The notes beneath the pieces were generated by a model, which did no database searches, was not told the origin of the DNA, and saw only the letters and a list, made by a program, of their open reading frames with translations. DNA of 64,000 nt, taken from assembly GCF_000720725.1 (NCBI RefSeq), contig NZ_JOCQ01000001.1, positions 1 through 64,000 of the forward strand, given 5' to 3'. A program made the position numbers and the translations under genes. This DNA is from Streptomyces rimosus subsp. rimosus (GTDB lineage Bacteria > Actinomycetota > Actinomycetes > Streptomycetales > Streptomycetaceae). Below, piece after piece: positions 8,939-16,224 of the stretch (position 1 is the first letter of the stretch; each line of letters begins with the position of its first letter).

Positions 8939-9679
8939 ATGTCACCGGCCGACAGGGAAGAACTCCTGATCGCCGCCCTGCTCGAACTCGCCGACCCGGG
9001 CGGTGGACGGAACGCGGCCGGCCCGGTGGAACGGCTGGCCGCGTACTGCCTGCGGCTGCCCGGGGTACAGGCGGGCTGTGTGCTGCTCGCCGACGAGCGG
9101 GGAGCGCCCGTGACGGCGACGAGCCGCGGCGGCGCGGACGACCGTCTGGAGCGGGTCCAGCTCGAACTCGACGAGGGCCCCTGCCGGGACACCTGCCGTA
9201 CGGGGGTGACCCTGACCGACGTCCCGCTGCGCCACCCGGACGCCCGCGCCCGCTGGCCGCACTTCACCGCCCAGGCCCTCCACGAGGGCTACAGCGCCAC
9301 CACGGCCCTGCCCGTGCGCTACCGGGACCGCCGCCTGGGCGCCCTCAACCTCTTCCACCAGCACGGCGCGCTGACCAGCAGGGAGGTCGCGCTCGGGCAG
9401 GCGCTGGCCGACGCCGTCGGCATCGGACTGGCGTACCGGCAGGACCTGCACGGCCTCCGGAACCGGACCGGGCAGCTCCAGACCGCCCTGGTCAGCCGCG
9501 TCCTGATCGAACAGGCCAAGGGCGCGCTCGCCGAGCGGCTGGGCCGCACACCGGACGAGGCGTTCTCGCTGATGCGCCGGTACGCCCGCGCGCACCAGAC
9601 CAAGCTGACCGAGGTCGCCCGCCGGATCATCACCGGCCCCGCCGACTCCGGCCCCTTCGCGCGCTCCGGACGCCGCTGA
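8939..9679 (+). CDS. GAF-ANTAR domain transcription antitermination regulator
   Basis: This 246-residue protein has an N-terminal GAF sensor domain (about residues 25-165) and a C-terminal ANTAR RNA-binding domain (about 178-235). The ANTAR part shows the usual IEQAKGALAERLG and DEAFSLMRRYAR signature. ANTAR proteins bind paired hairpins in nascent RNA and prevent termination. The GAF ligand is unknown. A strong ribosome-binding site (aggggggag) precedes ATG 8939. The gene stands alone and is divergent from ppx. Confidence 0.92.
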   Translation: MSPADREELLIAALLELADPGGGRNAAGPVERLAAYCLRLPGVQAGCVLLADERGAPVTATSRGGADDRLERVQLELDEGPCRDTCRTGVTLTDVPLRHPDARARWPHFTAQALHEGYSATTALPVRYRDRRLGALNLFHQHGALTSREVALGQALADAVGIGLAYRQDLHGLRNRTGQLQTALVSRVLIEQAKGALAERLGRTPDEAFSLMRRYARAHQTKLTEVARRIITGPADSGPFARSGRR

Positions 9680-9778
9680 CCGGCGTATGCCGAAGGGGCT
9701 GGTCGGCTGACCGGCGTACGCCGCAGGGGCCGGTCACCCGGCCGGCGGGGCGCTCCGTTCGCTCTCGGCTTCGGGCCC

Positions 9779-9803
9779 GTTTCGTGACAGGGGCAACGGG
9801 CAC
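9779..9803 (+). promoter_or_regulatory. sigma-B-like promoter candidate
   Basis: GTTT-N15-GGGCAC matches the Streptomyces sigma-B-type layout (GNNT, 14-16 bases, GGGTAY) with one mismatch in the -10 box. It lies about 80 bp upstream of the DUF2795 gene. Confidence 0.4.
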
Positions 9804-9884
9804 TCCGTAATCCATGGCACGGGAGGGCTCGGACGTGCGGGGTGGGGACGAGTAGAAGCAGTGAGTCCTGGAGGCATAACAGCA

Positions 9885-10280
9885 ATGGATCACGGTACGA
9901 ACAAGACCGGCCCGGCCCGGGACGACATGATGAAGAAGCAGCTTCAGGGCGAATTGAAGGCCGACCGCGCGCTGCGCGCGGAAGAGGAACACGAAATGGA
10001 ACCCGCGGGCGAGGACCAGCCCGCCGTGGACCGGACCGCCGGCGGTCCCGCGCCCGGCAGCACTCCGGACGGACTGACGCCCGAGGCCGTCGCGATCCGT
10101 ACGGAACTCGCCCAGCACCTGGGCCGCAGTGTGTATCCGGCCGACCGCGACACCATCATCGGCACGCTCCGGCAGAACCACGCCCCGGACCGGCTGGTCG
10201 AACTGGCCGAACGCCTTCCGGGCGACGAGCGGTACGAGAACGCACAGCGCATCGTGGAATCGCTGGGGCTCGGCAGGTAA
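9885..10280 (+). CDS. DUF2795 domain protein
   Basis: This 131-residue protein starts at ATG 9885 behind GGAGG. The N-terminal ~65 residues are charged and probably flexible. The C-terminal ~65 residues form a DUF2795 domain (ELAQHLGRSVYPADRD, LVELAERLPGDERYENAQRI), a small helical fold common in actinobacteria and often near stress genes. Molecular function is unknown. It is followed after 60 bp by the DUF5709 gene and is probably cotranscribed. Confidence 0.82.
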   Translation: MDHGTNKTGPARDDMMKKQLQGELKADRALRAEEEHEMEPAGEDQPAVDRTAGGPAPGSTPDGLTPEAVAIRTELAQHLGRSVYPADRDTIIGTLRQNHAPDRLVELAERLPGDERYENAQRIVESLGLGR

Positions 10281-10340
10281 ACGCACGCCCGTACCGAGAA
10301 CACCCCGACCGACCGTCCGCGCGCTGGAAAGGGAGCTGCC

Positions 10341-10808
10341 ATGTCCGATGAATCGATGGGCGACGAGGTCTACCAGCCGACCGCGTCCGACAAGCAGGGA
10401 ACGTCCGACGAACTCGATATGGAAGACGCTCTCGACGAACCGGACTACGACGAGATGCTGGACCAGGGCTATTCGCCGCCCGAAAAGCCGCTGGCCGTGA
10501 ACCAGTCGGGCACCACCGCGAACGAACAGCGGACGGGCGAGAGCCTCGACGAACGGCTCGCCAAGGAGCAGCCGGACGTCGAGCCGCCGGACGACGACGG
10601 CATCGGCGACCAGCCGGACGCCGAGGGCGAACCCGTGGACCGCCAGGTGGGTGACGAGCGCGCCGGACGGATGACCGGCACCGACGAGGGCGACGCGCTG
10701 CGGCTGCGCGACGACGAGGTGGGCCGCGACGTCGGCATCGACGGCGGCGCCGCGTCGGCGGAGGAGGCCGCCGTCCACATCGTCGACGACCCCGACCTCT
10801 CGCGCTGA
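10341..10808 (+). CDS. DUF5709 family acidic protein
   Basis: This 155-residue, very acidic protein contains the family signature (GYSPPEKP, then GESLDERLAKEQPDV). It has no membrane segment and few hydrophobic residues, so it is probably largely disordered and cytoplasmic. DUF5709 proteins are widespread in Streptomyces and have no known function. The ribosome-binding site is gaaagggag. It ends in a convergent arrangement with the Ku gene, with a shared hairpin between them. Confidence 0.82.
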   Translation: MSDESMGDEVYQPTASDKQGTSDELDMEDALDEPDYDEMLDQGYSPPEKPLAVNQSGTTANEQRTGESLDERLAKEQPDVEPPDDDGIGDQPDAEGEPVDRQVGDERAGRMTGTDEGDALRLRDDEVGRDVGIDGGAASAEEAAVHIVDDPDLSR

Positions 10809-10834
10809 GCCGGGCGGCGGCCTGCTGGCGGATG

Positions 10835-10858
10835 CCGTCCCGCCGCCCCGGCGGACGG
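10835..10858. terminator. hairpin between convergent genes
   Basis: CCGTCCCGCCG pairs with CGGCGGACGG across a very short loop, with one bulged C. It lies between the stops of the DUF5709 gene and ku and could serve both strands. No T-run follows, as is usual in Streptomyces. Confidence 0.45.
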
Positions 10859-10863
10859 GCCGG

Positions 10864-11871
10864 TCAGGAAGCCTTCGCGTGGCTCCGGCCGCCGCTGCCG
10901 GACAGGGCGTCGAGGAGTTCGTCACGCGTCATCGAGGACCGGCCGGGAAGGCCGGCCTCGGTGGCGCGTTCGTACAGCTCGGCCTTGTTCAGTTCCGTGA
11001 GGTCCTCGGTGCGCGAAGCCTTGCGGGCCGTGCCGGCAGAGTGGCCTTTTCCGCGACGCCGCTGTGTCGGCCCCGATTTCTTGCCTTTCTTCCCGCCCCG
11101 GGCCGAATCGACGCTGGCCTGCAAAGCGCTCATCAGATCCACGACATTGGTCGACTCCGGCGGCTCCTGGGCCTTCTCCACCGTCTCGCCCTTGCGTTTG
11201 GCCTCGATGAGCCGGCGCACCTGCTCCTGATACGTGTCGTGGTAGTCCTCCGGGCGCCATGCGGTGCCCAGCGCCTCGATGAGCTGTACCGCCGTCTTCA
11301 GCTCCCGGTCCGGGATCTTCGTACGGCCCGGCAGGTCGCCGATCTCATCGTGCGGATCGCGGATCTCGTCCGCCCAGTGCAGGGTGTGCAGGGCCAGGAT
11401 GTCCGCCTCCGCCTTCACCGCGACCAGATAGGCGCGATTGCGCATGACGAAGGTGGCGATACCGGCTTTGTCGGTCTCCTGGAGAGCCTTGTGCAGCAGG
11501 GCGTACACCTTGGCGTAATCCTTGCCCCGCGGGCCGAGGTAGTACGTGGTGGCGAAATAGACCGGCTCGATCGCGTCCAGGTCCACGAAACCGCCGATCT
11601 CCAGCGCCCTGGACCGGCCCGGCGCGATGTCGTCCAGTTCCTCGGGCTCGACCAGGACATAGCTGTCACCCGCGTCGACCCCTTTGACGATCTCCTCGGC
11701 GGGCACCTCTTTCCCGGTGCGCTCGTTCACCCGCTTGTTGCGGATCCGGTCGGACGTCCCGCGCTGGATCTGGTGGAAATGCACGGTGTGGCTCTCCGTC
11801 GCCGCGTACATCCGTACCGGCAGATTGACCAGCCCGAAGGACAGGGACCCGCTCCAAATGGCTCGTGCCAT
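10864..11871 (-). CDS. ku: Ku protein (bacterial non-homologous end joining)
   Basis: This 335-residue protein starts MARAIWSGSLSFGLVNLPV, the invariant Ku N-terminus, preceded by GGAGGTGG. The Ku core (about residues 1-255) forms the homodimeric ring that threads onto DNA ends. It is followed by a Lys/Arg-rich linker (about 270-300) and a C-terminal SAP/Rho-N-like DNA-binding module (DLTELNKAELYERATEAG). Ku recruits an ATP-dependent ligase. No LigD is adjacent, but a stand-alone ligase lies at 5350. It is divergent from an SDR gene. Confidence 0.95.
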   Translation of the reverse strand: MARAIWSGSLSFGLVNLPVRMYAATESHTVHFHQIQRGTSDRIRNKRVNERTGKEVPAEEIVKGVDAGDSYVLVEPEELDDIAPGRSRALEIGGFVDLDAIEPVYFATTYYLGPRGKDYAKVYALLHKALQETDKAGIATFVMRNRAYLVAVKAEADILALHTLHWADEIRDPHDEIGDLPGRTKIPDRELKTAVQLIEALGTAWRPEDYHDTYQEQVRRLIEAKRKGETVEKAQEPPESTNVVDLMSALQASVDSARGGKKGKKSGPTQRRRGKGHSAGTARKASRTEDLTELNKAELYERATEAGLPGRSSMTRDELLDALSGSGGRSHAKAS

Positions 11872-12002
11872 GGTCTGCACCACCTCCGGGACCATCGCAC
11901 GCCGGATACCGGCCGTCCGCATCCCGGCGGCGCCCGGGACACAAACGGCGGCACGCGGTAGGGAAGCCGTACGCACGCGGTACGGAAAGCGAAAAGCGTC
12001 AC

Positions 12003-12027
12003 GTGTTCGCCGGGGCAGGACGGGTAC
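12003..12027 (+). promoter_or_regulatory. sigma-B-like promoter of the SDR gene
   Basis: GTGT-N15-GGGTAC fits the Streptomyces sigma-B consensus (GNNT, 14-16 bases, GGGTAY) exactly. The -10 box ends 35 bp before the ATG of the SDR gene, which fits general-stress control. Confidence 0.6.
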
Positions 12028-12061
12028 CGCGTCAGCACATCAGTGTGTGGAGGTATCAACG

Positions 12062-12946
12062 ATGACCGGAAATGATCAGCGCAATCCCGTGGACGAGCAC
12101 CCGAAGCCGGAATTCCCCCAGCAGGACCAGCCGCATCCCGGCGCGACGGACGCCATGACGCCCCGGCCCGACCACGGGGAGACCTCGTACGAGGGCACCG
12201 GCCGGCTGCGCGACCGCCGGACGCTGATCACCGGCGGGGACTCCGGTATCGGCCGGGCCGTCGCGCTCGCCTTCGCCCGGGAAGGGGCGGACGTGGCCTT
12301 CACCTACCTGGAGGAAGAGGAGGAGGACGCGAAGGAAACCGTCCGGCTGGTCGAGGACGCGGGGCAGCGGGCCCTCGCGGTGTCGTGCGACGTCCGCGCG
12401 GAGGAGCAGTGCCGCGCCCTGGTGGACCGGGTGGTGCGGGAATTCGGCCGTATCGACGTCCTGGTCAACAACGCGGCCTATCAGATGGCGCAGCCGGACG
12501 GTATCGAGGGTATTTCGACGGAACAGTTCGACCGGGTGATGCGGACGAATCTCTACGGCATGTTCTGGCTCTCCAAGATGTCGCTGCCGCACATTCCCGA
12601 AGGCGGCAGCATCATCAACACGACGTCCGTCCAGGCGTACCAGCCGAGTCCGCAGCTGCTCGACTACGCGACCACCAAGGGCGCCATCGTCACCTTCACC
12701 CACGCGCTGGCCGGCCAGCTCGCCGAGCGCGGCATCCGCGTCAACGGGGTGGCCCCCGGACCGGTCTGGACACCGCTGATCCCCTCGACGCTGCCGGACA
12801 CCACCGGATTCGGCAAGCAGAGCCCGCTCCAGCGGGCCGCCCAGCCCGTGGAAATGGCCCCCGCCTACGTCTTCCTCGCCTCCCAGCAGGCCAGTTACAT
12901 CACCGCGGAAATCGTCAACGCGACCGGCGGCACACCGCTGCCGTAG
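12062..12946 (+). CDS. SDR family oxidoreductase (YhdF/GspA-like stress SDR)
   Basis: This 294-residue protein has a ~45-residue polar N-terminal extension (QQDQPHPGATDAM) before the Rossmann fold. The NAD(P)-binding motif is TGGDSGIG, the NNA motif is LVNNAAYQ, and the catalytic set is Ser (NTTSVQAYQ), Tyr and Lys (YATTKGA). The extended N-terminus is typical of the YhdF/YdaD group of general-stress dehydrogenases. The substrate is unknown. It has a good ribosome-binding site (tggaggt) and a sigma-B-like promoter directly upstream. Confidence 0.9.
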   Translation: MTGNDQRNPVDEHPKPEFPQQDQPHPGATDAMTPRPDHGETSYEGTGRLRDRRTLITGGDSGIGRAVALAFAREGADVAFTYLEEEEEDAKETVRLVEDAGQRALAVSCDVRAEEQCRALVDRVVREFGRIDVLVNNAAYQMAQPDGIEGISTEQFDRVMRTNLYGMFWLSKMSLPHIPEGGSIINTTSVQAYQPSPQLLDYATTKGAIVTFTHALAGQLAERGIRVNGVAPGPVWTPLIPSTLPDTTGFGKQSPLQRAAQPVEMAPAYVFLASQQASYITAEIVNATGGTPLP

Positions 12947-13018
12947 CCGAAACGCCGGCACCGGAGCACCATCACCGGAGCATCACCACAGCCGTACCCC
13001 GAGCCCAAGGAGGTCCCC

Positions 13019-13138
13019 ATGCTCAGCGCCATCGCCGATGTGCTCCGCGCCATCGGGAACGCGATCGCGACCGTCGTCACCCTCCCCTTCCGCGCTCTCG
13101 CCCGCCTCTTCGGCGGCGCTTCGCGCGGTGCCCGGTGA
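13019..13138 (+). CDS. LPFR-type mini-protein
   Basis: A 39-residue protein starts at ATG 13019 behind a perfect AAGGAGG. It has an amphipathic or hydrophobic N-terminal half and ends in the pattern LPFRALARLFGG, typical of tiny actinobacterial LPFR proteins. Its stop overlaps the GTG start of the next SDR gene (GTGA at 13135), so the two are translationally coupled. Function is unknown; membrane association is likely from the composition. Confidence 0.72.
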   Translation: MLSAIADVLRAIGNAIATVVTLPFRALARLFGGASRGAR

Positions 13139-14232
13139 GCCGCCGGGACCGGGCCGGGGCGCAAACCGTCGTCGTCACGGGCGCCAGCGCCGGGATCGGC
13201 CGGGCGACGGCCCGGCTCTTCGGCTCCCGCGGCGCCAACGTCGTGCTGCTCGCCCGCGGCCGTACGGGACTGGAGGCGGCCGCCGCCGAGGTCGAGGAGC
13301 GGGGCGGCCGGGCCCTGGTGGTGCCCACCGACGTGGCCGAACCGGACCAGGTCGAGGCGGCGGCCCAGGCGGCGGAGGACGCCTTCGGGCCGATCGACGT
13401 GTGGGTCAACTGCGCGTTCAGCACGGTGTTCGCGCCGTTCACGGAGGTGACGCCGGAGGAGTACCGGCGCGCCACCGAGGTCACGTACTTCGGGTTCGTC
13501 AACGGCACCCGGGCCGCGCTGCGGCGCATGCTGCCGCGGGACGCGGGCGCGATCGTGCAGGTCGGCTCCGCACTCGGCTTCCGCTCCGTACCGCTGCAGT
13601 CGGTGTACTGCGGCGCCAAGCACGCCATCAACGGCTTCACGTCCAGCCTGCGCACCGAACTGCTGCACCGGGGGAGCCGGGTGGCGGTCACCGTCGTCCA
13701 GATGCCGGCCGTGAACACCCCGCAGTTCGACTGGGTGCTCTCGCGCCTGCCGAAACACCCGCGGCCGGTGGCCCCGGTCTACCAGCCGGAGGTGGCCGCG
13801 CGGGCCGTGGTGCACGCGGCGGCCCACCCGCGGCGCAAGCAGTACTACGTCGGCCTTTCCACCGTGGCGACCATCCTCGGCAACCGGATCGCGCCCGCCC
13901 TCCTGGACCGCTATCTCGCCCGTACGGGATACGACGCGCAGCAGATGGACGGGCGTCCGGGTACCACCCGGCCGGTGAACCTGTGGGAGCCCGCGGACGG
14001 CCCGGACGGCCAGGACCACGGCGCGCACGGCATCTTCGACGACAGCTCCCGCCCGCACGCGCCCCAGGCCGCCCTCGCACGCCACCCCGTCCTCGTCGCG
14101 GCTGCCTCGGCGGCGGCCGGAGCGGCGGTCGGCACCGTATTGAAGGCTGTACGGAATCCCGTACTGAAGCCCGTACGGAATCCCGTACGGAATCCCGTAC
14201 TGAAGGCCGTACGCAACGGTCGGCGCCGCTGA
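13135..14232 (+). CDS. SDR oxidoreductase with C-terminal hydrophobic helix and basic repeat tail
   Basis: This 365-residue protein starts at GTG 13135. Residues 10-250 are a classical SDR fold with TGASAGIG, the VNCAFS position, Ser (QVGSALG) and the YCGAK active site. The region after 300 is unusual. A short Ala/Val-rich hydrophobic segment (VLVAAASAAAGAAVG) is followed by seven tetrapeptide units such as VLKA, VRNP and VLKP, ending in GRRR. The tail may tie the enzyme to membrane or nucleic acid. It is coupled to the LPFR mini-protein. The substrate is unknown. Confidence 0.87.
   Translation: MSRRDRAGAQTVVVTGASAGIGRATARLFGSRGANVVLLARGRTGLEAAAAEVEERGGRALVVPTDVAEPDQVEAAAQAAEDAFGPIDVWVNCAFSTVFAPFTEVTPEEYRRATEVTYFGFVNGTRAALRRMLPRDAGAIVQVGSALGFRSVPLQSVYCGAKHAINGFTSSLRTELLHRGSRVAVTVVQMPAVNTPQFDWVLSRLPKHPRPVAPVYQPEVAARAVVHAAAHPRRKQYYVGLSTVATILGNRIAPALLDRYLARTGYDAQQMDGRPGTTRPVNLWEPADGPDGQDHGAHGIFDDSSRPHAPQAALARHPVLVAAASAAAGAAVGTVLKAVRNPVLKPVRNPVRNPVLKAVRNGRRR
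14137..14220 (+). repeat. 12-bp in-frame tandem repeat, seven units
   Basis: Seven consecutive 12-bp units of the type gta-ctgaag-ccc or gta-cggaat-ccc encode the C-terminal tetrapeptide repeats of the SDR enzyme. Units start at 14137, 14149, 14161, 14173, 14185, 14197 and 14209. Confidence 0.9.
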
Positions 14233-14241
14233 CCGGCCGGG

Positions 14242-14847
14242 TCAGGGCGACGGCGGGTAGCCGTACTGGCGCAGCAGCCGCGCCAGGTGCACCGCGTTCA
14301 CGGCCACCGTGCGCGTCGAGTCCGCCACCGCCTTCGGACGCTCGTCCAGGTCCTGGAAGTCCGTGGTGTGCTGCGACTCGCCCACCCAATATGTGACGGC
14401 GTTGGGCGCCAGCGAGAAGCCCAGGTCGTTGAGGCCCTGGAAGAGGTCGGCGCTCACCTTGTGGGCGCCGTCCTCGTTGCCGACGACGGCCACCGCGCCG
14501 ACCTTCCCGTACGTCAGCTGCCGCCCCTGGTCGTCGGTCTCGGCGATGTCGGCGTTCATCCGCTCCATGACGCGCTGGCACAGGCTGGAGGGGTGGCCGA
14601 GCCAGATCGGGGTGGCCAGCAGCACGATGTCGGCCGCCATGAGCTTGTCGCGCAGCCCCGGCCAGGCGTCCCCGTTGCCCATGTCCACGGCGACACCGGG
14701 ACGCACGTCGTGGTCGGCGACGCGTACGGATTCGCAGCTCACCCCCAGGTCGCCGAGTTCGGCCAGCACCTGGTCGGCCAGCAGCTGGCTGCTGGAGCGG
14801 GTGGGGGAGGGGTTCAGGGTGCAGACGAGGGCCAGAGCCCGGATCAT
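14242..14847 (-). CDS. flavodoxin-like / NADPH-dependent FMN reductase family protein
   Basis: This 201-residue protein has a flavodoxin-type fold. An N-terminal phosphate loop (CTLNPSPTRSSSQLL) binds the FMN phosphate, and LLATPIWLGHPSS is the isoalloxazine-contacting loop of this family. The predicted role is a cytoplasmic FMN-binding oxidoreductase. GAGGAG sits six bases before ATG 14847. It converges with the SDR gene; a small hairpin (CTGACC/GGTCAG) lies at the overlap of the two 3' ends. Confidence 0.85.
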   Translation of the reverse strand: MIRALALVCTLNPSPTRSSSQLLADQVLAELGDLGVSCESVRVADHDVRPGVAVDMGNGDAWPGLRDKLMAADIVLLATPIWLGHPSSLCQRVMERMNADIAETDDQGRQLTYGKVGAVAVVGNEDGAHKVSADLFQGLNDLGFSLAPNAVTYWVGESQHTTDFQDLDERPKAVADSTRTVAVNAVHLARLLRQYGYPPSP

Positions 14848-14992
14848 GGCAACTCCTCAGAGGTCGGCAGGGCGCGTGCACGCCGTGGTGCCCCCGGTGG
14901 GGACCGTACCCCGGGTTCCCGCGCCCCGCCGTTCGACGCGGGGCGAACGGATGCAGGAGGGATGCAGGAGGGGCGCCGCCGCGCGGCAGGGC

Positions 14993-15484
14993 TCACTTCT
15001 TGTGCGCGTACCGGTGCCGGGCCCAGGCGGGCAGCGCGAACCAGCACAGCAGGAACCACGCCACCAGGCCCGAGACGATCCACGGGACGGCGCTGTCGTG
15101 CAGCGCGACACGCAGGATCAGCAGGAACGCCGAGATGACGGTGGCCAGCAGGAGCACCAGTCCGACGATGGTCAGCCGGGAGGCCCACACGACGGTCTCC
15201 GGCTTGATGTGCCGCCCGGTGACGAACCGGTGGAAGGCGACGGGGCCGATGAGCGCGCCGGTGGCCGCCGCGCCCAGGCACAGCGTCACCACGTAGATGG
15301 CCCGATCGGGCGGCCCGAGGGCGGCGAAGCGGGGCGTGAAGACGACGGTGAGCAGGAAGCCGAAGAGGATCTGCACGCCGGTCTGGGCCACCCGCACCTC
15401 TTGCAGCAGTTCGTTCCACCGCCGGTCGGCCCGTTCCTCGGCCGACTCGTGGCGGCCTTCGGAATGCTGCTCCGCAGGTGCCAT
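14993..15484 (-). CDS. DUF6328 family membrane protein
   Basis: This 163-residue protein has a charged N-terminus (about 30 residues, ERADRRWNELLQEVR) followed by four hydrophobic segments, a hallmark of DUF6328 membrane proteins found across Streptomyces. The first segment follows the motif RVAQTGVQILFGFLL. Topology predicts both ends inside. Function is unknown. No neighbour clarifies it; the flavodoxin-like gene is downstream on the same strand. Confidence 0.85.
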   Translation of the reverse strand: MAPAEQHSEGRHESAEERADRRWNELLQEVRVAQTGVQILFGFLLTVVFTPRFAALGPPDRAIYVVTLCLGAAATGALIGPVAFHRFVTGRHIKPETVVWASRLTIVGLVLLLATVISAFLLILRVALHDSAVPWIVSGLVAWFLLCWFALPAWARHRYAHKK

Positions 15485-15557
15485 GAACCAACGATAGGCG
15501 GGCGGCCGGGCGCTGTCCCGTCGGCGCCGGGCGGTTCCCGTGGGGCCGACGCACGAG

Positions 15558-15587
15558 AGGGCGGGGCAGACACAGCTGCCCCGCCCT
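15558..15587 (-). terminator. terminator hairpin after the distal DUF397 gene
   Basis: This is a perfect 12-bp stem (agggcggggcag / ctgccccgccct) with a six-base loop, 15 bp past the DUF397 stop. A near copy follows the second DUF397 gene, so it belongs to the duplicated unit. Confidence 0.7.
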
Positions 15588-15601
15588 CCGCTCGCTTGCT
15601 G

Positions 15602-15808
15602 TTAGAAGTGTCCTGCCTTGACGGCTTCGATGAACTCATCCCAAGCCACACGGGAGACAGCGGTGACGGAACCCGGCTTTTTGCTGTCCCGTATCGGGAC
15701 GTCCCCGGAAAGGGGATTGGCCACCTCTACGCAGTTCCCACCGTTGTTGCTGCTGTAGCTCGATTTCCTCCACTCAGGAGATGGGGCAGCTGCTGCTTTG
15801 CTGATCAT
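15602..15808 (-). CDS. DUF397 protein (distal copy)
   Basis: This 68-residue protein has the full DUF397 signature: WRKSSYSSNN, NCVEVA, VPIRDSKKPG and W-EFIEAVKAGHF at the C-terminus. DUF397 proteins are encoded beside XRE regulators of the DUF5753 type and are proposed to act as their partners. Its ATG overlaps the stop of a broken copy of such a regulator. It closely resembles the DUF397 copy at 16009 and ends with a similar terminator. Confidence 0.9.
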   Translation of the reverse strand: MISKAAAAPSPEWRKSSYSSNNGGNCVEVANPLSGDVPIRDSKKPGSVTAVSRVAWDEFIEAVKAGHF

Positions 15809-15948
15809 GTCGACAGTTCCTTCGAGGCTGCGGCGATCATGCTGAGCGACGCGTCCGGAGAGGCGCTGCTGGCCAACAGGAGATCATAGGTGCGGTCGGC
15901 TTCGGCCAGGTCCTCTGCGTCACCCAGCAACTGACTTTGCCGGAAGCC
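15805..15948 (-). pseudogene. 3' remnant of an XRE/DUF5753 regulator
   Basis: Forty-seven codons read in frame to a TGA that overlaps the ATG of the distal DUF397 gene. The sequence (GFRQSQLLGDAEDLAE, then ADRTYDLLLAS) is about 75 percent identical to the C-terminus of the intact regulator at 16221. Homology stops near 15950, where a terminator hairpin begins. No start codon or helix-turn-helix remains. It is best read as a truncated regulator copy left by tandem duplication. Confidence 0.82.
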
Positions 15949-15961
15949 GCACCGCCGTATG

Positions 15962-15995
15962 AGCGGGCGGGACAGACACGGCTGCCCCGCCCGCT
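15962..15995 (-). terminator. terminator hairpin after the proximal DUF397 gene
   Basis: A 14-bp stem with one mismatch (agcgggcgggacag / ctgccccgcccgct) and a six-base loop lies 14 bp past the DUF397 stop. It matches the hairpin at 15558 in position and partly in sequence. Confidence 0.7.
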
Positions 15996-16008
15996 GTCTC
16001 GCTTGCTG

Positions 16009-16224
16009 TTAGAAGTGTCCTGCCTTGACGGCTTGGATGAACTCACCCCACGCCATACAGGAGAACCTGGTAACTGACGCGGGGTTTTTGGAGTCCCGCA
16101 CCGGCACGTCCCCGGAGAGCTTGGCTGCGAGAGATATTTCCACGCAGTCACCGGCGTTATTGGCGGAGTAGCTCGACTTCCTCCATTCGTTGGAAGGTGA
16201 ACCAGCTGCTGCACTGTGGGTCAT
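16009..16224 (-). CDS. DUF397 protein (proximal copy)
   Basis: This 71-residue protein has the DUF397 motifs WRKSSYSANN, DCVEIS, VPVRDSKNP and W-EFIQAVKAGHF. Its ATG overlaps the TGA of the XRE regulator (ATGA at 16221-16224), so the pair is coupled. It is the likely functional partner of that regulator. The last ten residues are nearly the same as in the distal DUF397 copy. Confidence 0.92.
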   Translation of the reverse strand: MTHSAAAGSPSNEWRKSSYSANNAGDCVEISLAAKLSGDVPVRDSKNPASVTRFSCMAWGEFIQAVKAGHF

